From Kordiimonas sp. (GTDB lineage: Bacteria; Pseudomonadota; Alphaproteobacteria; Sphingomonadales; Emcibacteraceae): a DNA stretch of 64,000 nucleotides. Every line of letters begins with the position of its first letter. Within the stretch, counting starts at the first letter, position 1. The notes beneath the pieces were generated by a model that saw only the letters and a program-made list of their open reading frames with translations, was not told where the DNA came from and did no database searches. The stretch is taken from the NCBI GenBank assembly GCA_002700365.1, contig PADB01000012.1, positions 62,001-126,000 of the forward strand. Reading direction: 5' to 3'. Shown here one piece after another: positions 42,436-51,882 of the stretch. A program made the position numbers and the translations under genes.

Positions 42436-42906
42436 GTGACAAAGAATCAGGGGGCGCGCCGGATCGTAGCGGATAACCGTAAGGCGCGTCACAATTATTT
42501 TGTAGAAGAAGAACTGGAAACCGGCATTGTATTGCAGGGGACTGAGGTTAAGGCCTTAAGGGCAGGGGCAACCAATGTGACTGATGCCTATGCCGAGGTG
42601 CGTGGGAACGAAGTATATCTGCTGAATATGCATATCCCTGTGTATGAGCAGGGCAATCGTTTTAACCACGATCCATTGCGGCCCCGAAAATTATTACTGC
42701 ATCGTCGTGAAATCAGTCGTTTGCTGGGGGCAACCCAGCGTAAAGGGCTGACCCTAATTCCTCTGTCCTTGTATTTTAACGACAAAGGGCGGGCAAAAGT
42801 TAAATTAGGACTGTGCAAAGGTAAAAAGCTGCATGACAAGCGCGCGACTGAGAAAGACCGCGACTGGGCACGAGAAAAAAGCCGTCTGATGAAAGAAAAC
42901 GGCTGA
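42436..42906 (+). CDS. smpB: SsrA-binding protein
   Basis: A 156-residue SmpB, which binds tmRNA and delivers it to stalled ribosomes. Family blocks are clear: [25 protein letters not shown], given here as [17 protein letters not shown], plus [17 protein letters not shown] and the C-terminal helix [17 protein letters not shown]. The start is GTG 42436. Pairing dapA-smpB is common in alphaproteobacteria. The tmRNA gene is not in the window. Confidence 0.96.
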   Translation: MTKNQGARRIVADNRKARHNYFVEEELETGIVLQGTEVKALRAGATNVTDAYAEVRGNEVYLLNMHIPVYEQGNRFNHDPLRPRKLLLHRREISRLLGATQRKGLTLIPLSLYFNDKGRAKVKLGLCKGKKLHDKRATEKDRDWAREKSRLMKENG

Positions 42907-42984
42907 ACCGAACCCTTAGTAATATAGGGTGCTTCGCAAACATAAAGTGCCAATGTTTTAAGGTAAAGGAAGACCACTCTGCTG

Positions 42985-43344
42985 TTATTGGCTTCTTTTA
43001 TTAACGTGGTGCTCTGTTTCGGATAATTTGCGGGGGCAGCCCCACGCTTCCAATACGTTTTCCATATCATTAGCACAAAAAAACCGGGCTTCATCCTTGC
43101 TATAGCCATCGGAGAGCATCTCGTCATAGCATGTAAAATTATGACGGACATAGGATGTGAGGGACAGCCATATGGCGTTTTCTGGCCGGGCTTTATTTAG
43201 CGGTTTGGTATGTAAGGCGTGTTCCAGTATGGCCCTTTGGTCCTTTGAAGGGGCTAGCGGGCAGAAAAAGTCTAATGCTTTTTCCAGCTGTAGTAGACGG
43301 GCGCTGTGGGACGCGGAATGGTCAATCATGACGAAAAATGACAA
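42985..43344 (-). CDS. DUF2293 family protein
   Basis: A 119-residue small basic protein. The segment NAIWLSLTSYVRHNFTCYDEMLSDGYSKDEARFFCANDMENVLEAWG is the DUF2293 module (here split: AIWLSLTSYVRHNFTCYDEM and SKDEARFFCANDMENVLEAW), widespread in alphaproteobacteria beside smpB or dapA. Function unknown. Starts at 43344 or at the internal Met 43329 are possible; neither has a good ribosome site. Confidence 0.75.
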   Translation of the reverse strand: MSFFVMIDHSASHSARLLQLEKALDFFCPLAPSKDQRAILEHALHTKPLNKARPENAIWLSLTSYVRHNFTCYDEMLSDGYSKDEARFFCANDMENVLEAWGCPRKLSETEHHVNKRSQ

Positions 43345-43454
43345 TTGTTAAAAAAGGTCTATTTTTAAGCAAGACGCGGTTATGATGCTGACATAGCTAG
43401 GGATAAAAAACCAGTCATTCCCTATGAAGCATGATAATGGGAGAGGGCAACGTC

Positions 43455-44957
43455 GTGGATACTTTTGCTTATATCAATACGGTGATGGACTTTTTGGCGG
43501 CGTTGTTTTTGCTGGCTGTGGGCGTTGGTGTGGTTGCTGTGGCTATATTGTATGTGGTTGATGTGACCCAGACAAAACACGCTATCCGCCGTAATTACCC
43601 TGTTATCGGCCGCTTTCGTTATTTGTTTGAAAAACTGGGGGAATATTTTCGGCAATATTTCTTTGCTATGGACCGTGAAGAAATGCCGTTTAATCGTGCG
43701 CAGCGGGCGTGGGTATATCGAGCGGCAAAAAATGTGGATAGCATGGTTGCGTTTGGTTCAACGCGGGATTTAAGCAAGCCGGGAACGGTTTTTTTCGTGA
43801 ATAGTGCTTTTCCTGCACTTGATACTGATAAGGCCCCGATTAGCGAGCGTATTGTGGGTGAAGGGTGTGGGCATCCCTATACAGCGAAGTCATTATTAAA
43901 TATTTCGGGTATGAGTTATGGGGCTCTCTCTAAACCTGCTGTGAGAGCATTGTCCCGGGGGGCAAAACAGGCGGGATGTTGGATGAATACCGGCGAAGGG
44001 GGATTGTCACCCTGGCATGAAGAAGGGGGCGCAGATATTGTTTTTCAGATTGGAACGGCCAAATACGGGGTAAGAGATGCACAAGGTCGTTTAAGTGATG
44101 AAAAGCTCAAAGCATTGGCGGCCAAAGACTGTGTCAAAATGTTTGAAATCAAGTTGAGTCAGGGGGCGAAGCCAGGCAAGGGGGGAATATTACCCGGAGG
44201 CAAGGTCACAGCGGAGATTGCAACAATACGGGGTATTCCAGAAGGGCAAGATTCAATCAGCCCTAATCGGCATCCGGATATCGAAAATGTTGATAACTTA
44301 CTCGATATGATCAATCGTATCAGAGAAGTTACGGGAAAACCCGTTGGCTTTAAGGCGGTGATCGGCTCAATGTTCTGGTTTGATAATCTGATACGCGCAA
44401 TCAAGGCCCGTGGTATTGAATCCGCCCCGGACTTTATCACCATCGACGGTGCCGGAGGGGGTACGGGGGCTGCGCCGCAAAGCCTGATTGATTATATGGG
44501 TTTGCCGCTGGTTGAAAGCCTGCCGCTCGTAGTTAATGCATTATACAAGGCGGGATTAAAAGACAGGGTGCGTGTTATTGCTTCCGGTAAGTTGCTGACA
44601 CCTGCGGATGTGGCATGGGCCTTGTGTGTTGGTGCAGATTTCATCGTAACGGCCCGTGGCTTTATGTTTGCACTGGGCTGTATCCAGGCCATGCAATGTA
44701 ATAAAAACACATGTCCAACAGGGATTACCACGCATGAAGCCCATTTGCAGCGGGGGTTGGTCATTAAGGATAAGGCTGAACGTGTCACCCACTATGCCAG
44801 GAACATCCAGAAGGAAGTTGAAATTATTGCCCATTCATGCGGGGTGAAAGAGCCACGTCAATTACGCCGTCGCCATGCACGCATTATGATGCCTGAAGGG
44901 GTGTCTGTACCCATGGATGAGTTGAATCCATATCCAATGGAGACCATAGCCGAATAG
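43455..44957 (+). CDS. FMN-binding glutamate-synthase-family protein with N-terminal membrane helix
   Basis: About 500 residues. An N-terminal membrane helix (MDFLAALFLLAVGVGVVAVAILYVV region, residues about 10-32) is followed by a glutamate synthase central/FMN-like TIM barrel: GMSYGALSKPAVRALSRGA, MNTGEGGLSPWH, FEIKLSQGAKPGKGG, FITIDGAGGGTGAAP, and the cluster-like cysteines in CNKNTCPTGITTH. It lacks the glutaminase and FAD/NADPH domains, so it is not a full GltB. Such membrane-tethered relatives are common, with uncharacterised substrates. The start is GTG 43455 (GGAGAGGG upstream) or ATG 43431. Confidence 0.88.
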   Translation: MDTFAYINTVMDFLAALFLLAVGVGVVAVAILYVVDVTQTKHAIRRNYPVIGRFRYLFEKLGEYFRQYFFAMDREEMPFNRAQRAWVYRAAKNVDSMVAFGSTRDLSKPGTVFFVNSAFPALDTDKAPISERIVGEGCGHPYTAKSLLNISGMSYGALSKPAVRALSRGAKQAGCWMNTGEGGLSPWHEEGGADIVFQIGTAKYGVRDAQGRLSDEKLKALAAKDCVKMFEIKLSQGAKPGKGGILPGGKVTAEIATIRGIPEGQDSISPNRHPDIENVDNLLDMINRIREVTGKPVGFKAVIGSMFWFDNLIRAIKARGIESAPDFITIDGAGGGTGAAPQSLIDYMGLPLVESLPLVVNALYKAGLKDRVRVIASGKLLTPADVAWALCVGADFIVTARGFMFALGCIQAMQCNKNTCPTGITTHEAHLQRGLVIKDKAERVTHYARNIQKEVEIIAHSCGVKEPRQLRRRHARIMMPEGVSVPMDELNPYPMETIAE

Positions 44958-45057
44958 TCATTATGTTCAGAACTGTTACCTGACAGGTCTTTGCTGGTAC
45001 ATATGTATAATTTAAGATATTCTGCGTTAGCTAATGATCGTTTCAGGAGGGAGAAGC

Positions 45058-45621
45058 ATGGCTTTACATAATACGGAACAAGAATGGGGCAGTCTTGCAA
45101 AGGGGTTGCATTGGATTGTCGCGATATTGCTTATCGGCTTAGTACCGTCAGGGATCTATATGGACAGGCTAGATACATCTATCCCGGCCGAACGTGAAAT
45201 ATTCCTGCAGTTAGTGTTTTGGCATAAGTCCTGCGGGATGCTGGTACTGCTGTTGATGTTGGTGCGGTTATGCTGGCGATGGATGAGCTCCACGGTTCCG
45301 GCTTTACCGGAAGAAAGTAAAACGTGGGAACGCCATATGGCGCATTCTATCCATGGTCTCTTATATATAATTGTAATTGCACAAGTCTTAAGTGGTTGGC
45401 TGATGTCCTCCGCTGGTGGTCACCCTGTGACATTGTTTGGATGGTTTGAATTCCCGCCGCTCGTAGACAAAAATAAGGAAATTGGTGAAGCTGGAAGAGC
45501 TGCCCATGCCATTATGGGTAAGCCGTTACTGATCCTAATTTTTGTATTGCACGTGGTGGGCGCGTTAAAACATCATTATGTTAACAAGAATAATGTCCTG
45601 AAACGTATGATGCCCTGGTAA
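45058..45621 (+). CDS. Cytochrome b561
   Basis: A 187-residue four-helix membrane cytochrome b. Haem-ligand His residues are expected in AKGLHWIVAIL, LVFWHKSCGML, MAHSIHGLLYII and LIFVLHVVGALKHHY. The family mediates electron transfer from quinol, for example to superoxide or to periplasmic acceptors. ATG 45058 has AGGAGGGA 6 bases upstream. Transcribed alone and closed by a strong terminator. Confidence 0.92.
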   Translation: MALHNTEQEWGSLAKGLHWIVAILLIGLVPSGIYMDRLDTSIPAEREIFLQLVFWHKSCGMLVLLLMLVRLCWRWMSSTVPALPEESKTWERHMAHSIHGLLYIIVIAQVLSGWLMSSAGGHPVTLFGWFEFPPLVDKNKEIGEAGRAAHAIMGKPLLILIFVLHVVGALKHHYVNKNNVLKRMMPW

Positions 45622-45643
45622 GTGGCAAAGTGATAAGTCAGTG

Positions 45644-45676
45644 AAGGCGGCCTGATTATTTTCAGGCCGCCTTTTA
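45644..45676 (+). terminator. Terminator after cytochrome b561
   Basis: Perfect 12-bp stem AAGGCGGCCTGA / TCAGGCCGCCTT with a short T tail. It also lies in front of the 3' end of the convergent His-rich gene. Confidence 0.88.
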
Positions 45677-45687
45677 TTATTACGGGC

Positions 45688-46251
45688 TTAGCGAACTGGT
45701 TGAGGCGGACCCATTTTCCAACTGCCGTCCGGCTGGAGACACGCCGTACCATATGCCGGGACCGTTTCATTGCCAACGGTAATGGTTGTTGTGTATTCAC
45801 GTTCCTGTAGACAGTTGCGGGTTGTATTTTGTTTGTATTGTGGTGTGTGACTTACCCATTTGTTTGTTGTGGATACACTGGCACTGTTGTGCGAATGGGT
45901 GTGGTCGTGACGGCTGTTATGCTGACGTGAGAGGTTGTAGGCTGCAGTTGCCGTAACGGCCCCCAGAACAAAACCGGTAAAGAGACGACTATGTCCGTGA
46001 TGACGATGGCGCGGATAACTGTGATAATAGACATGGTGGTGCCGATTGACATTATAATGCTTTTTATAGTGTTTTTTATGGTGCTTCTTATAATGTCGAT
46101 AGTGTTTCCCGTGATAGTGAACACTGTGGCGGTCGTGATAGCTTTTTCCACCGCCAGCCGCTGCGGGGGCGGTGCCATAAGTGAGGGTGAGCGCACAGGT
46201 TAGCCCCAGAACAAGGGTGTGGCGCAGAATGTTTTGCTTCAACAGTTTCAT
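45688..46251 (-). CDS. His/Tyr/Lys-rich exported protein, unknown function
   Basis: A 187-residue protein with a signal peptide (LVLGLTCALTLTYGTAPAAA). The mature N-terminal half (about residues 36-90) is extremely rich in His, Tyr, Lys and Arg (motifs such as HYRHYKKHHKKHYKKHY and HHHVYYHSYPRHRHHGH), suggesting metal, haem or polyanion binding. A hydrophobic segment (FTGFVLGAVTATAAYNL) follows, then a second His stretch. The end resembles the RT0821/Lpp0805 surface-antigen tail with two cysteines (NCLQEREYTTTITVGN; AYGTACLQPDGSW). I start at ATG 46251, where GGAGACGAT precedes. Confidence 0.78.
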   Translation of the reverse strand: MKLLKQNILRHTLVLGLTCALTLTYGTAPAAAGGGKSYHDRHSVHYHGKHYRHYKKHHKKHYKKHYNVNRHHHVYYHSYPRHRHHGHSRLFTGFVLGAVTATAAYNLSRQHNSRHDHTHSHNSASVSTTNKWVSHTPQYKQNTTRNCLQEREYTTTITVGNETVPAYGTACLQPDGSWKMGPPQPVR

Positions 46252-46327
46252 TATCGTCTCCACTTCTTTCTTACCCCTCAACCTTGATAAGGATAAGGAG
46301 GTAAGGCTGAATGGAGGATGAATGCCC

Positions 46328-46978
46328 TTATGGGGATATAAAATCCTTTATATCGCTAAAGACTTTTTCGAACATTTCCGTTGTGAGCCGCCCGGTATTG
46401 GTATTGTAGCGCGAACAATGATAACTATCGAACAAGCGCAAAGTCTTGGAAAGTTGATGCTGTTGGGCGTGTCCGAATTTAAAGGCCGCTTTTTTAAGCC
46501 CTAATGTGCTGAGAACAGCGTTATGCGCGACAAGCCCTAATGCCAGTATAGCGTGAACAGAGGTGAGATGAGCAATTTGTTCTTGAAGATAGGGGCGGCA
46601 TGCCTTTTCTTCTGTTGTGAGCGGTTTATTTTGCGGGGGGACGCAACGTACCGCATTTGTAATCATTGCTTGGTTAAGTTGCAGTCCATCATTGCTTTTG
46701 GCCTTATATTCACCATAGGCAAAGCCGAATTTCTGTAAAGTTGGATAAAGAAGGTCGCCAGCATAATCGCCAGTGAAAGGGCGCCCGGTGCGATTGGCAC
46801 CTTTCAGACCAGGGGCAAGGCCAACGATAAGAAGTTTAGGATTATGGTCGCCAAAAGACGGAACGGGGCCGTTGTGCCAATCGGGATATTTCGCAGTGTT
46901 TTCTTCACGAAATGATACGAGGCGCGGACAAAGAGTGCAATCTAGCGGAGCATCCCCTATTACGTTTGTAGACGACAT
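46328..46978 (-). CDS. Uracil-DNA glycosylase, family 5 (UdgB)
   Basis: A 216-residue Fe-S uracil-DNA glycosylase that removes uracil, and in this family also other deaminated bases, from DNA. Motif A is GLAPGLKGANRTGRPFTGD, where family 4 has GEAPG-x-ED; motif B is SYHCSRYNTNTGRLT. Cluster cysteines are in LDCTLCPRL, NAVRCVPP and EKACRPY. The ANRTGRPF pattern and the lack of the family-4 acidic residue place it in family 5. It is encoded 166 bases after the NYN gene on the same strand. Confidence 0.9.
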   Translation of the reverse strand: MSSTNVIGDAPLDCTLCPRLVSFREENTAKYPDWHNGPVPSFGDHNPKLLIVGLAPGLKGANRTGRPFTGDYAGDLLYPTLQKFGFAYGEYKAKSNDGLQLNQAMITNAVRCVPPQNKPLTTEEKACRPYLQEQIAHLTSVHAILALGLVAHNAVLSTLGLKKAAFKFGHAQQHQLSKTLRLFDSYHCSRYNTNTGRLTTEMFEKVFSDIKDFISP

Positions 46979-47144
46979 TGATTTTCCTAAATATGTAAAA
47001 GAATAGCCAGCGTAATCTTAGGTCTTAGATGTCTTATAGCAACTCTGAAAATGGCACGTGTTGAGCAGGCCGTAAATAACCGTGCCCTATAATGGCGGTT
47101 TCAGATAAGGTGTCAAAACTCACTGTAGGGAATATTCGGGGAAA

Positions 47145-47699
47145 CTACATTATTTCAATGGGTTTGTCTGTGCCTTTGCGACCGAATTCATTATGCATAT
47201 CGGCAATTTCAAGGAAATTATCTGCTTGTCTACGTAGTTCGTCTGCGATCATAGGGGGGCTGGTCTTCATACTGCTGATGACTGTAACACGAACCCCTTT
47301 GCGTTGAACGGCTTCGACCAGACGGCGGAAGTCGCCATCGCCTGAGAACAGGACCATATGATTAACATGTTCGGCCATGCCCATCATGTCTATGGCAAGT
47401 TCCATATCCATATTGCCTTTGATTTTACGGTCGCCGCGCTGATCGGTGAATTCTTTTGTCGGTTTGGTAATCAGGGTATAACCATTATAGTCAAGCCAAT
47501 CCACCAAAGGGCGCAAGGGTGAATATTCCTGATCTTCCAGAAGGGCGGTATAATAATTGGCCCTGACTAAAATGCCTTGTTCCGCAAAGAAATTGCGAAG
47601 CCGTTTATAGTCTATATCAAAGTTTAACGATTTGGCGGTTGCAAAAAGATTTGATCCGTCAATAAAAAGGGCAATGCGCTCATTGGGATAAAAAATCAT
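47145..47699 (-). CDS. NYN domain (LabA/DUF88) protein
   Basis: A 184-residue PIN-like NYN nuclease-fold protein. Acidic residues that would bind metal are at ALFIDGSNLFA, GNMDMELAIDMM and LFSGDGDFRRLVE, giving the family Asp set. The family includes LabA of cyanobacteria and many putative RNases. No extra domain is present. The position opposite folK and next to a uracil glycosylase is conserved in Rhodospirillales as far as I recall. Ribonuclease activity is plausible but unproven. Confidence 0.9.
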   Translation of the reverse strand: MIFYPNERIALFIDGSNLFATAKSLNFDIDYKRLRNFFAEQGILVRANYYTALLEDQEYSPLRPLVDWLDYNGYTLITKPTKEFTDQRGDRKIKGNMDMELAIDMMGMAEHVNHMVLFSGDGDFRRLVEAVQRKGVRVTVISSMKTSPPMIADELRRQADNFLEIADMHNEFGRKGTDKPIEIM

Positions 47700-47829
47700 G
47701 AGTATGTCCTTAAAAAATAACTTAAATATGCCTTTACCATATCATAATGATAGCCATTCTTGCTATACAACGAACTACTATGCATGTAAGTAGGCGCGGG
47801 AACGCTTTAAAGAGTTTGAATGATAAATA

Positions 47830-48360
47830 ATGACATTAGTTTTTTTGGGCTTGGGCGCGAATTTACCTGATGAAAATGGGCGGTTGCCACGAGATACGCT
47901 ATTGGCGGCAGTGGACGTTTTGGCGCAAAAGGGGCTGGAAGTTGAGGCCGTGGCCCCATGGTACGAAAGCGAGCCTGTGCCTGCAACCAGCGAACAACCA
48001 TGGTATGTAAATGGTGTGTTAGCGGTTGAGACGGATCTGAGCCCGTCGTCACTTATGGCCGTACTGCTGGACGTTGAGGCGCAGTTTGGGCGGGACCGCA
48101 CAAAAAAATGGGCCCCGCGGATAATTGATCTGGATATATTGTCTTATGGAAGCACGATATTACCGTCAAAGGTCAGATGGGCCGCCGGCGTGAAAGGTAA
48201 AGAGTTGGTGATTCCACACCCCTATATGCATGAGCGCCGCTTTGTGTTAGCCCCGTTAGCCGATATCGCACCAACGTGGCGTCATCCGGTGTTAGGTAAA
48301 ACGGCAGAAGAGCTGTTAGGGTCTTTGCCGCATGATGACATTGTACGGCCCATGACATAA
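47830..48360 (+). CDS. folK: 2-amino-4-hydroxy-6-hydroxymethyldihydropteridine pyrophosphokinase
   Basis: A 176-residue HPPK that transfers pyrophosphate from ATP to the pterin in folate synthesis. Visible blocks: FLGLGANLPD, WYESEPV, QPWYVNGVLAVET, KKWAPRIIDLDILSYG (with the metal-binding Asp pair) and IPHPYMHERRFVLAPLADI. It diverges from the NYN gene; the 130-base gap between them contains the palindrome TATCATAATGATA (47740-47752) of unknown meaning. Confidence 0.95.
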   Translation: MTLVFLGLGANLPDENGRLPRDTLLAAVDVLAQKGLEVEAVAPWYESEPVPATSEQPWYVNGVLAVETDLSPSSLMAVLLDVEAQFGRDRTKKWAPRIIDLDILSYGSTILPSKVRWAAGVKGKELVIPHPYMHERRFVLAPLADIAPTWRHPVLGKTAEELLGSLPHDDIVRPMT

Positions 48361-48538
48361 ACCTTTATTGAAAATATTCATTATTGTAGGCGTTTGGCTG
48401 GCTTGTACTATCGAGTGGCAATGTATATGCTTCAGGATGAAATTTGCGGTAAAATATAGCGGCTAAATGGTTTACATGACCGGTAAAGACGCGTATAAGC
48501 CACGGTTCATTTAGGAATAGACACGGGAGTTAGATCCT

Positions 48539-48922
48539 ATGGCACGGGTAACCGTTGAAGATTGTGTAGATAAAGTCACTAACCGTTTTGATTTGGTGCT
48601 GGTTGCAGCCCAGCGTGCCCGTCAAGTATCGTCAGGTGCCCCGCTTACAGTGGAACGGGATAATGATAAAAATCCTGTGGTGGCATTGCGTGAAATCGCA
48701 GATGAAACCATCGATCCAAATGAACTGGAAGAAAGCCTGGTCCATGGCATGCAAAAACATGTCGAAGTCGATGAGCCTGAAGAAGACGATATTTCACTTC
48801 TGTTAGCTGGTCGTAAGCTGGAAGAAGACAAACTGGATATCACGGAAGAGAATTTGGCGAAGGCGGCGGCTGAGATGCTGGCAGAACTGAATATTGATGA
48901 CCCGACTGCCGGGGGCGAATAG
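48539..48922 (+). CDS. rpoZ: RNA polymerase omega subunit
   Basis: A 127-residue omega subunit that helps fold and assemble RNA polymerase and forms part of the ppGpp site. The N-terminal signature [20 protein letters not shown] and [12 protein letters not shown], and VALREIADE, are canonical. The C-terminal extension is acidic, as in alphaproteobacteria. It lies directly upstream of the (p)ppGpp synthetase gene, a conserved arrangement. Confidence 0.97.
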   Translation: MARVTVEDCVDKVTNRFDLVLVAAQRARQVSSGAPLTVERDNDKNPVVALREIADETIDPNELEESLVHGMQKHVEVDEPEEDDISLLLAGRKLEEDKLDITEENLAKAAAEMLAELNIDDPTAGGE

Positions 48923-48959
48923 ACGCCGTTCTCATTTGCGAAAAAAATGCAAAAGGCAT

Positions 48960-48993
48960 GGGCCTGCCGTTGCCACGGTGGGCCCTTATTTTA
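48960..48993 (+). terminator. Terminator after rpoZ
   Basis: An 11-bp stem GGGCCTGCCGT / ACGGTGGGCCC with two G-T pairs and loop TGCC, followed by TTATTTTAT. Separates rpoZ from rsh. Confidence 0.75.
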
Positions 48994-49028
48994 TATAGTC
49001 AGGATGTCAATAAAGAGAGTGTTGGGAT

Positions 49029-51161
49029 TTGATACGGCAATATGAACTGGTTGAGAGGGTGCGGGCTTATGACGAAGACCTGGACGAGAACCTGCTGAAC
49101 CGTGCTTATGTCTTTTCGATGAAAGCCCATGGAAAACAAATCCGGGCGTCAGGCGATCCCTATTTCTCCCATCCTTTGGAAGTTGCGGGCATTCTGACGA
49201 AGATGCAACTGGACAGTGCAACGATTATCACGGCACTGTTGCATGATACAATTGAAGATACAGTTGCCACCTATGAACAACTGGAAGAGTTGTTTGGGGA
49301 AGAGGTCGCCAAATTAGTTGATGGCGTTACAAAGCTTTCCCAGATCGAAGTCATGTCCGAAAGTGCCAAGCAGGCGGAAAACTTCCGTAAATTTTTGCTG
49401 GCGATGTCAAATGATATTCGTGTGCTATTGGTGAAACTGGCCGATCGGCTGCATAATATGCGTATGCTGAACCATATTAAGAAGCCAGAAAAACAAATAC
49501 GTATTGCCCGTGAAACGCTGGAAATTTATGCGCCGTTAGCAGAACGCATCGGTATGCATGAAATGAAAGATGAGCTGGAAGACCTCGCTTTTCGTTATCT
49601 TCATCCTGAGGCCCGTGAGTCCATTATCAAGCGGTTAGAATTTCTTTACGCGAATTCCGAAGAAGTACGTGAGAAAGTTATTGTCCAATTGGGATATGCT
49701 CTGAAAGAGGGGGGCATAGATGCGGAAGTTAACGGTCGTTTAAAAAGACCGTATTCTATCTGGCGCAAGATGGAGCTGCGTCACATTAGTTTTGAGCAGC
49801 TTTCCGATATTGTTGCATTTCGCATTATCGTCGATGATATTCCCACATGTTATCGGGTGATGGGGATTGTCCATGGCAAATGGCCTGCGGTTCCCGGTTT
49901 GTTTAAGGATTATATTTCCACACCAAAACCTAATGGCTATCGTTCGTTACGTACCGCTGTGCTTGGTCCGGAATTGCAACGCATTGAAATTCAGATACGC
50001 ACCGCAGAGATGCATGCAACGGCGGAGCTGGGCGTAGCAGCCCATTGGCAGTATAAACAACATTCCGATGATCAGGAGGGTGAACAGTATAAGTGGCTGC
50101 GTGAGCTCTTGGAAATTCTGGAACACGGGTCCAGCCCTGAAGAGTTTCTGGAGCATACGAAGCTCAGTATGTACCGTGATAAAGTTTTTTGCTTTACGCC
50201 GAAGGGGGATCTCATTGCTCTACCCATGGGGGCGACTGTCGTGGATTTTGCTTATGCGGTTCATAGTGAGGTGGGGGATACCTGTGTCGGGGCAAAGGTA
50301 AATAAGAAAACTGTACCATTGCGGGCTGTGCTCAAAAATGGCGATCAGGTGGAGATCTTGCGATCCAAGGCGCAGACACCGTCACCGGGATGGGAAAGTT
50401 TCGTCATAACGGGAAAGGCTCGCTCTGCCATTCGTCGTTTTATTCGCCACCAGCAGAAGACCGAATATATTGCGCTGGGGCGTACAATTCTGGAAAGGGC
50501 TTTTCGTAAAGAAAAAAGAGAATTTTCGGATAAGGCCTTCGAACAGGCAGCACAGAAACTACAATATGCGAATGTGGATGAGTTGCTTGTTGATGTTGGG
50601 GCCGGACTTGTGAGCGAAAGACGTGTTTTGGAGTTAGTCTTTCCTGGGGTGAAGTTGGTAGGTGAATACCACAATCAGGCCATACATCAGGAAGAGGACG
50701 CGATACCGACCGCCATACCAATTCGTGGATTGACACCGGGCATGGCTGTTCACCTTTCAGAATGTTGCCACCCCTTGCCGGGTGACCGTATTGTCGGGAT
50801 AGTGACACCCGGAAAAGGGATTATGGTGCATACGATTGATTGCGAAGCATTAGAAGCTTTTGCAGAGGTGCCGGAATCATGGCTTGATATCAGCTGGTAT
50901 GCGTCAGAAGACATCAATGCTGTCTATGTCGGACGTCTGGATATCTACATTTCCCATGAGCCAGGCGCGCTGGCCTCACTTGCAACTGTCGTCGCGCGTG
51001 ATATGGGAAATATATCGAATTTAAAATTTGTGGAACGAAAGCCGGATTTCTTTCGTGTAGAAGTTGATATTGAGGTCAGGGATGTTAAACATCTGGTCAG
51101 CATTATTGCTGCTTTAAGGGCCACGCCGTCTGTCAATGCAGTGGAAAGAATTCATGGATAA
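49029..51161 (+). CDS. rsh: Bifunctional (p)ppGpp synthetase/hydrolase (RelA/SpoT, Rsh)
   Basis: A 710-residue stringent-response enzyme. The N-terminal HD hydrolase domain has YFSHPLEVAGIL and ALLHDTIEDT with the catalytic His-Asp; the synthetase domain has ISFEQLSDIVAFRIIV and KPNGYRSLRT; a TGS domain (VFCFTPKGDLIALPMGATVVDFAY region) and a C-terminal ACT domain (YISHEPGALASLATVVARD) follow. All key motifs are intact, so it should both make and degrade the alarmone. The start is TTG 49029 (MIRQYELVERV, the usual alphaproteobacterial N-terminus). Confidence 0.96.
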   Translation: MIRQYELVERVRAYDEDLDENLLNRAYVFSMKAHGKQIRASGDPYFSHPLEVAGILTKMQLDSATIITALLHDTIEDTVATYEQLEELFGEEVAKLVDGVTKLSQIEVMSESAKQAENFRKFLLAMSNDIRVLLVKLADRLHNMRMLNHIKKPEKQIRIARETLEIYAPLAERIGMHEMKDELEDLAFRYLHPEARESIIKRLEFLYANSEEVREKVIVQLGYALKEGGIDAEVNGRLKRPYSIWRKMELRHISFEQLSDIVAFRIIVDDIPTCYRVMGIVHGKWPAVPGLFKDYISTPKPNGYRSLRTAVLGPELQRIEIQIRTAEMHATAELGVAAHWQYKQHSDDQEGEQYKWLRELLEILEHGSSPEEFLEHTKLSMYRDKVFCFTPKGDLIALPMGATVVDFAYAVHSEVGDTCVGAKVNKKTVPLRAVLKNGDQVEILRSKAQTPSPGWESFVITGKARSAIRRFIRHQQKTEYIALGRTILERAFRKEKREFSDKAFEQAAQKLQYANVDELLVDVGAGLVSERRVLELVFPGVKLVGEYHNQAIHQEEDAIPTAIPIRGLTPGMAVHLSECCHPLPGDRIVGIVTPGKGIMVHTIDCEALEAFAEVPESWLDISWYASEDINAVYVGRLDIYISHEPGALASLATVVARDMGNISNLKFVERKPDFFRVEVDIEVRDVKHLVSIIAALRATPSVNAVERIHG

Positions 51162-51195
51162 CTTTAATAAATGACCATAAGTAACTGGATTTATT

Positions 51196-51780
51196 ATGAA
51201 TAGAGAAGAAGTATTGGGCCAGTTTAGAACGGCAGGGGCTCTATTGGAAGGGCACTTTGTTCTGTCTTCCGGTCTGCATAGTGCGGTTTATTTGCAATGT
51301 GCCCGCGTGCTTATGGACGCGAAACGGGCGGCATTATTATGCGGTGCTTTAGCTGAAAGAATAACAAGTGAATTGGAAAGCGAGATTGATTTGGTTGTCT
51401 CTCCCGCGATGGGGGGCGTTGTTGTCGGTTATGAAATGGGTCGGCAGTTGGGAGTGCCTTCAATTTTTACAGAACGGGTTGATGGAGAATTCCAATTACG
51501 CCGTGGTTTCGATATTCCCGAAGGCGCACGGGTACTGATGGCCGAAGATGTTGTGACTACAGGTCTCTCTTCGCGTGAATGTATTGATGTAATTACGCGC
51601 CTGGGGGGGGACGTTGTTGCTGCGAGCTGTCTTGTAGATCGGAGCAATGGCAAGGTTGATGTAGGCGTGCCGCTTTTTTCCTTACTGGGTTTGGAGGTGC
51701 CAGCTTACGAAGAAACTAATCTTCCGCCTGAACTGGCGTCTACGCCTGCAATAAAACCGGGTAGTCGTGGTTTGAAATAA
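51196..51780 (+). CDS. pyrE: Orotate phosphoribosyltransferase
   Basis: A 194-residue type I phosphoribosyltransferase that makes OMP from orotate and PRPP. The PRPP-binding loop is VLMAEDVVTTGLSS with the acidic pair; GHFVLSSGLHSAVYLQC and SPAMGGVVVGYEMGRQLG are family blocks. Length is typical for the short alphaproteobacterial form. It lies between rsh and the DUF2062 gene. Confidence 0.95.
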   Translation: MNREEVLGQFRTAGALLEGHFVLSSGLHSAVYLQCARVLMDAKRAALLCGALAERITSELESEIDLVVSPAMGGVVVGYEMGRQLGVPSIFTERVDGEFQLRRGFDIPEGARVLMAEDVVTTGLSSRECIDVITRLGGDVVAASCLVDRSNGKVDVGVPLFSLLGLEVPAYEETNLPPELASTPAIKPGSRGLK

Positions 51781-51882
51781 CATCGTTATGGCGGCCTGGC
51801 CAAGTCAGAAGGGGCAGGTGCAGCATGGCGATTACATCTAAAGTTGATTTGTGTAATGTGTTTTTTGCTGTCAGTGTAAACC

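Noticed and set aside
43455-44957. Calling the flavoprotein gltB
   Set aside because: It lacks the glutaminase domain and has an N-terminal membrane helix, so it is only a relative of the glutamate synthase core.
47740-47752. Palindrome TATCATAATGATA as a Fur box
   Set aside because: It covers only part of a Fur consensus, and neither folK nor the NYN gene suggests iron control.
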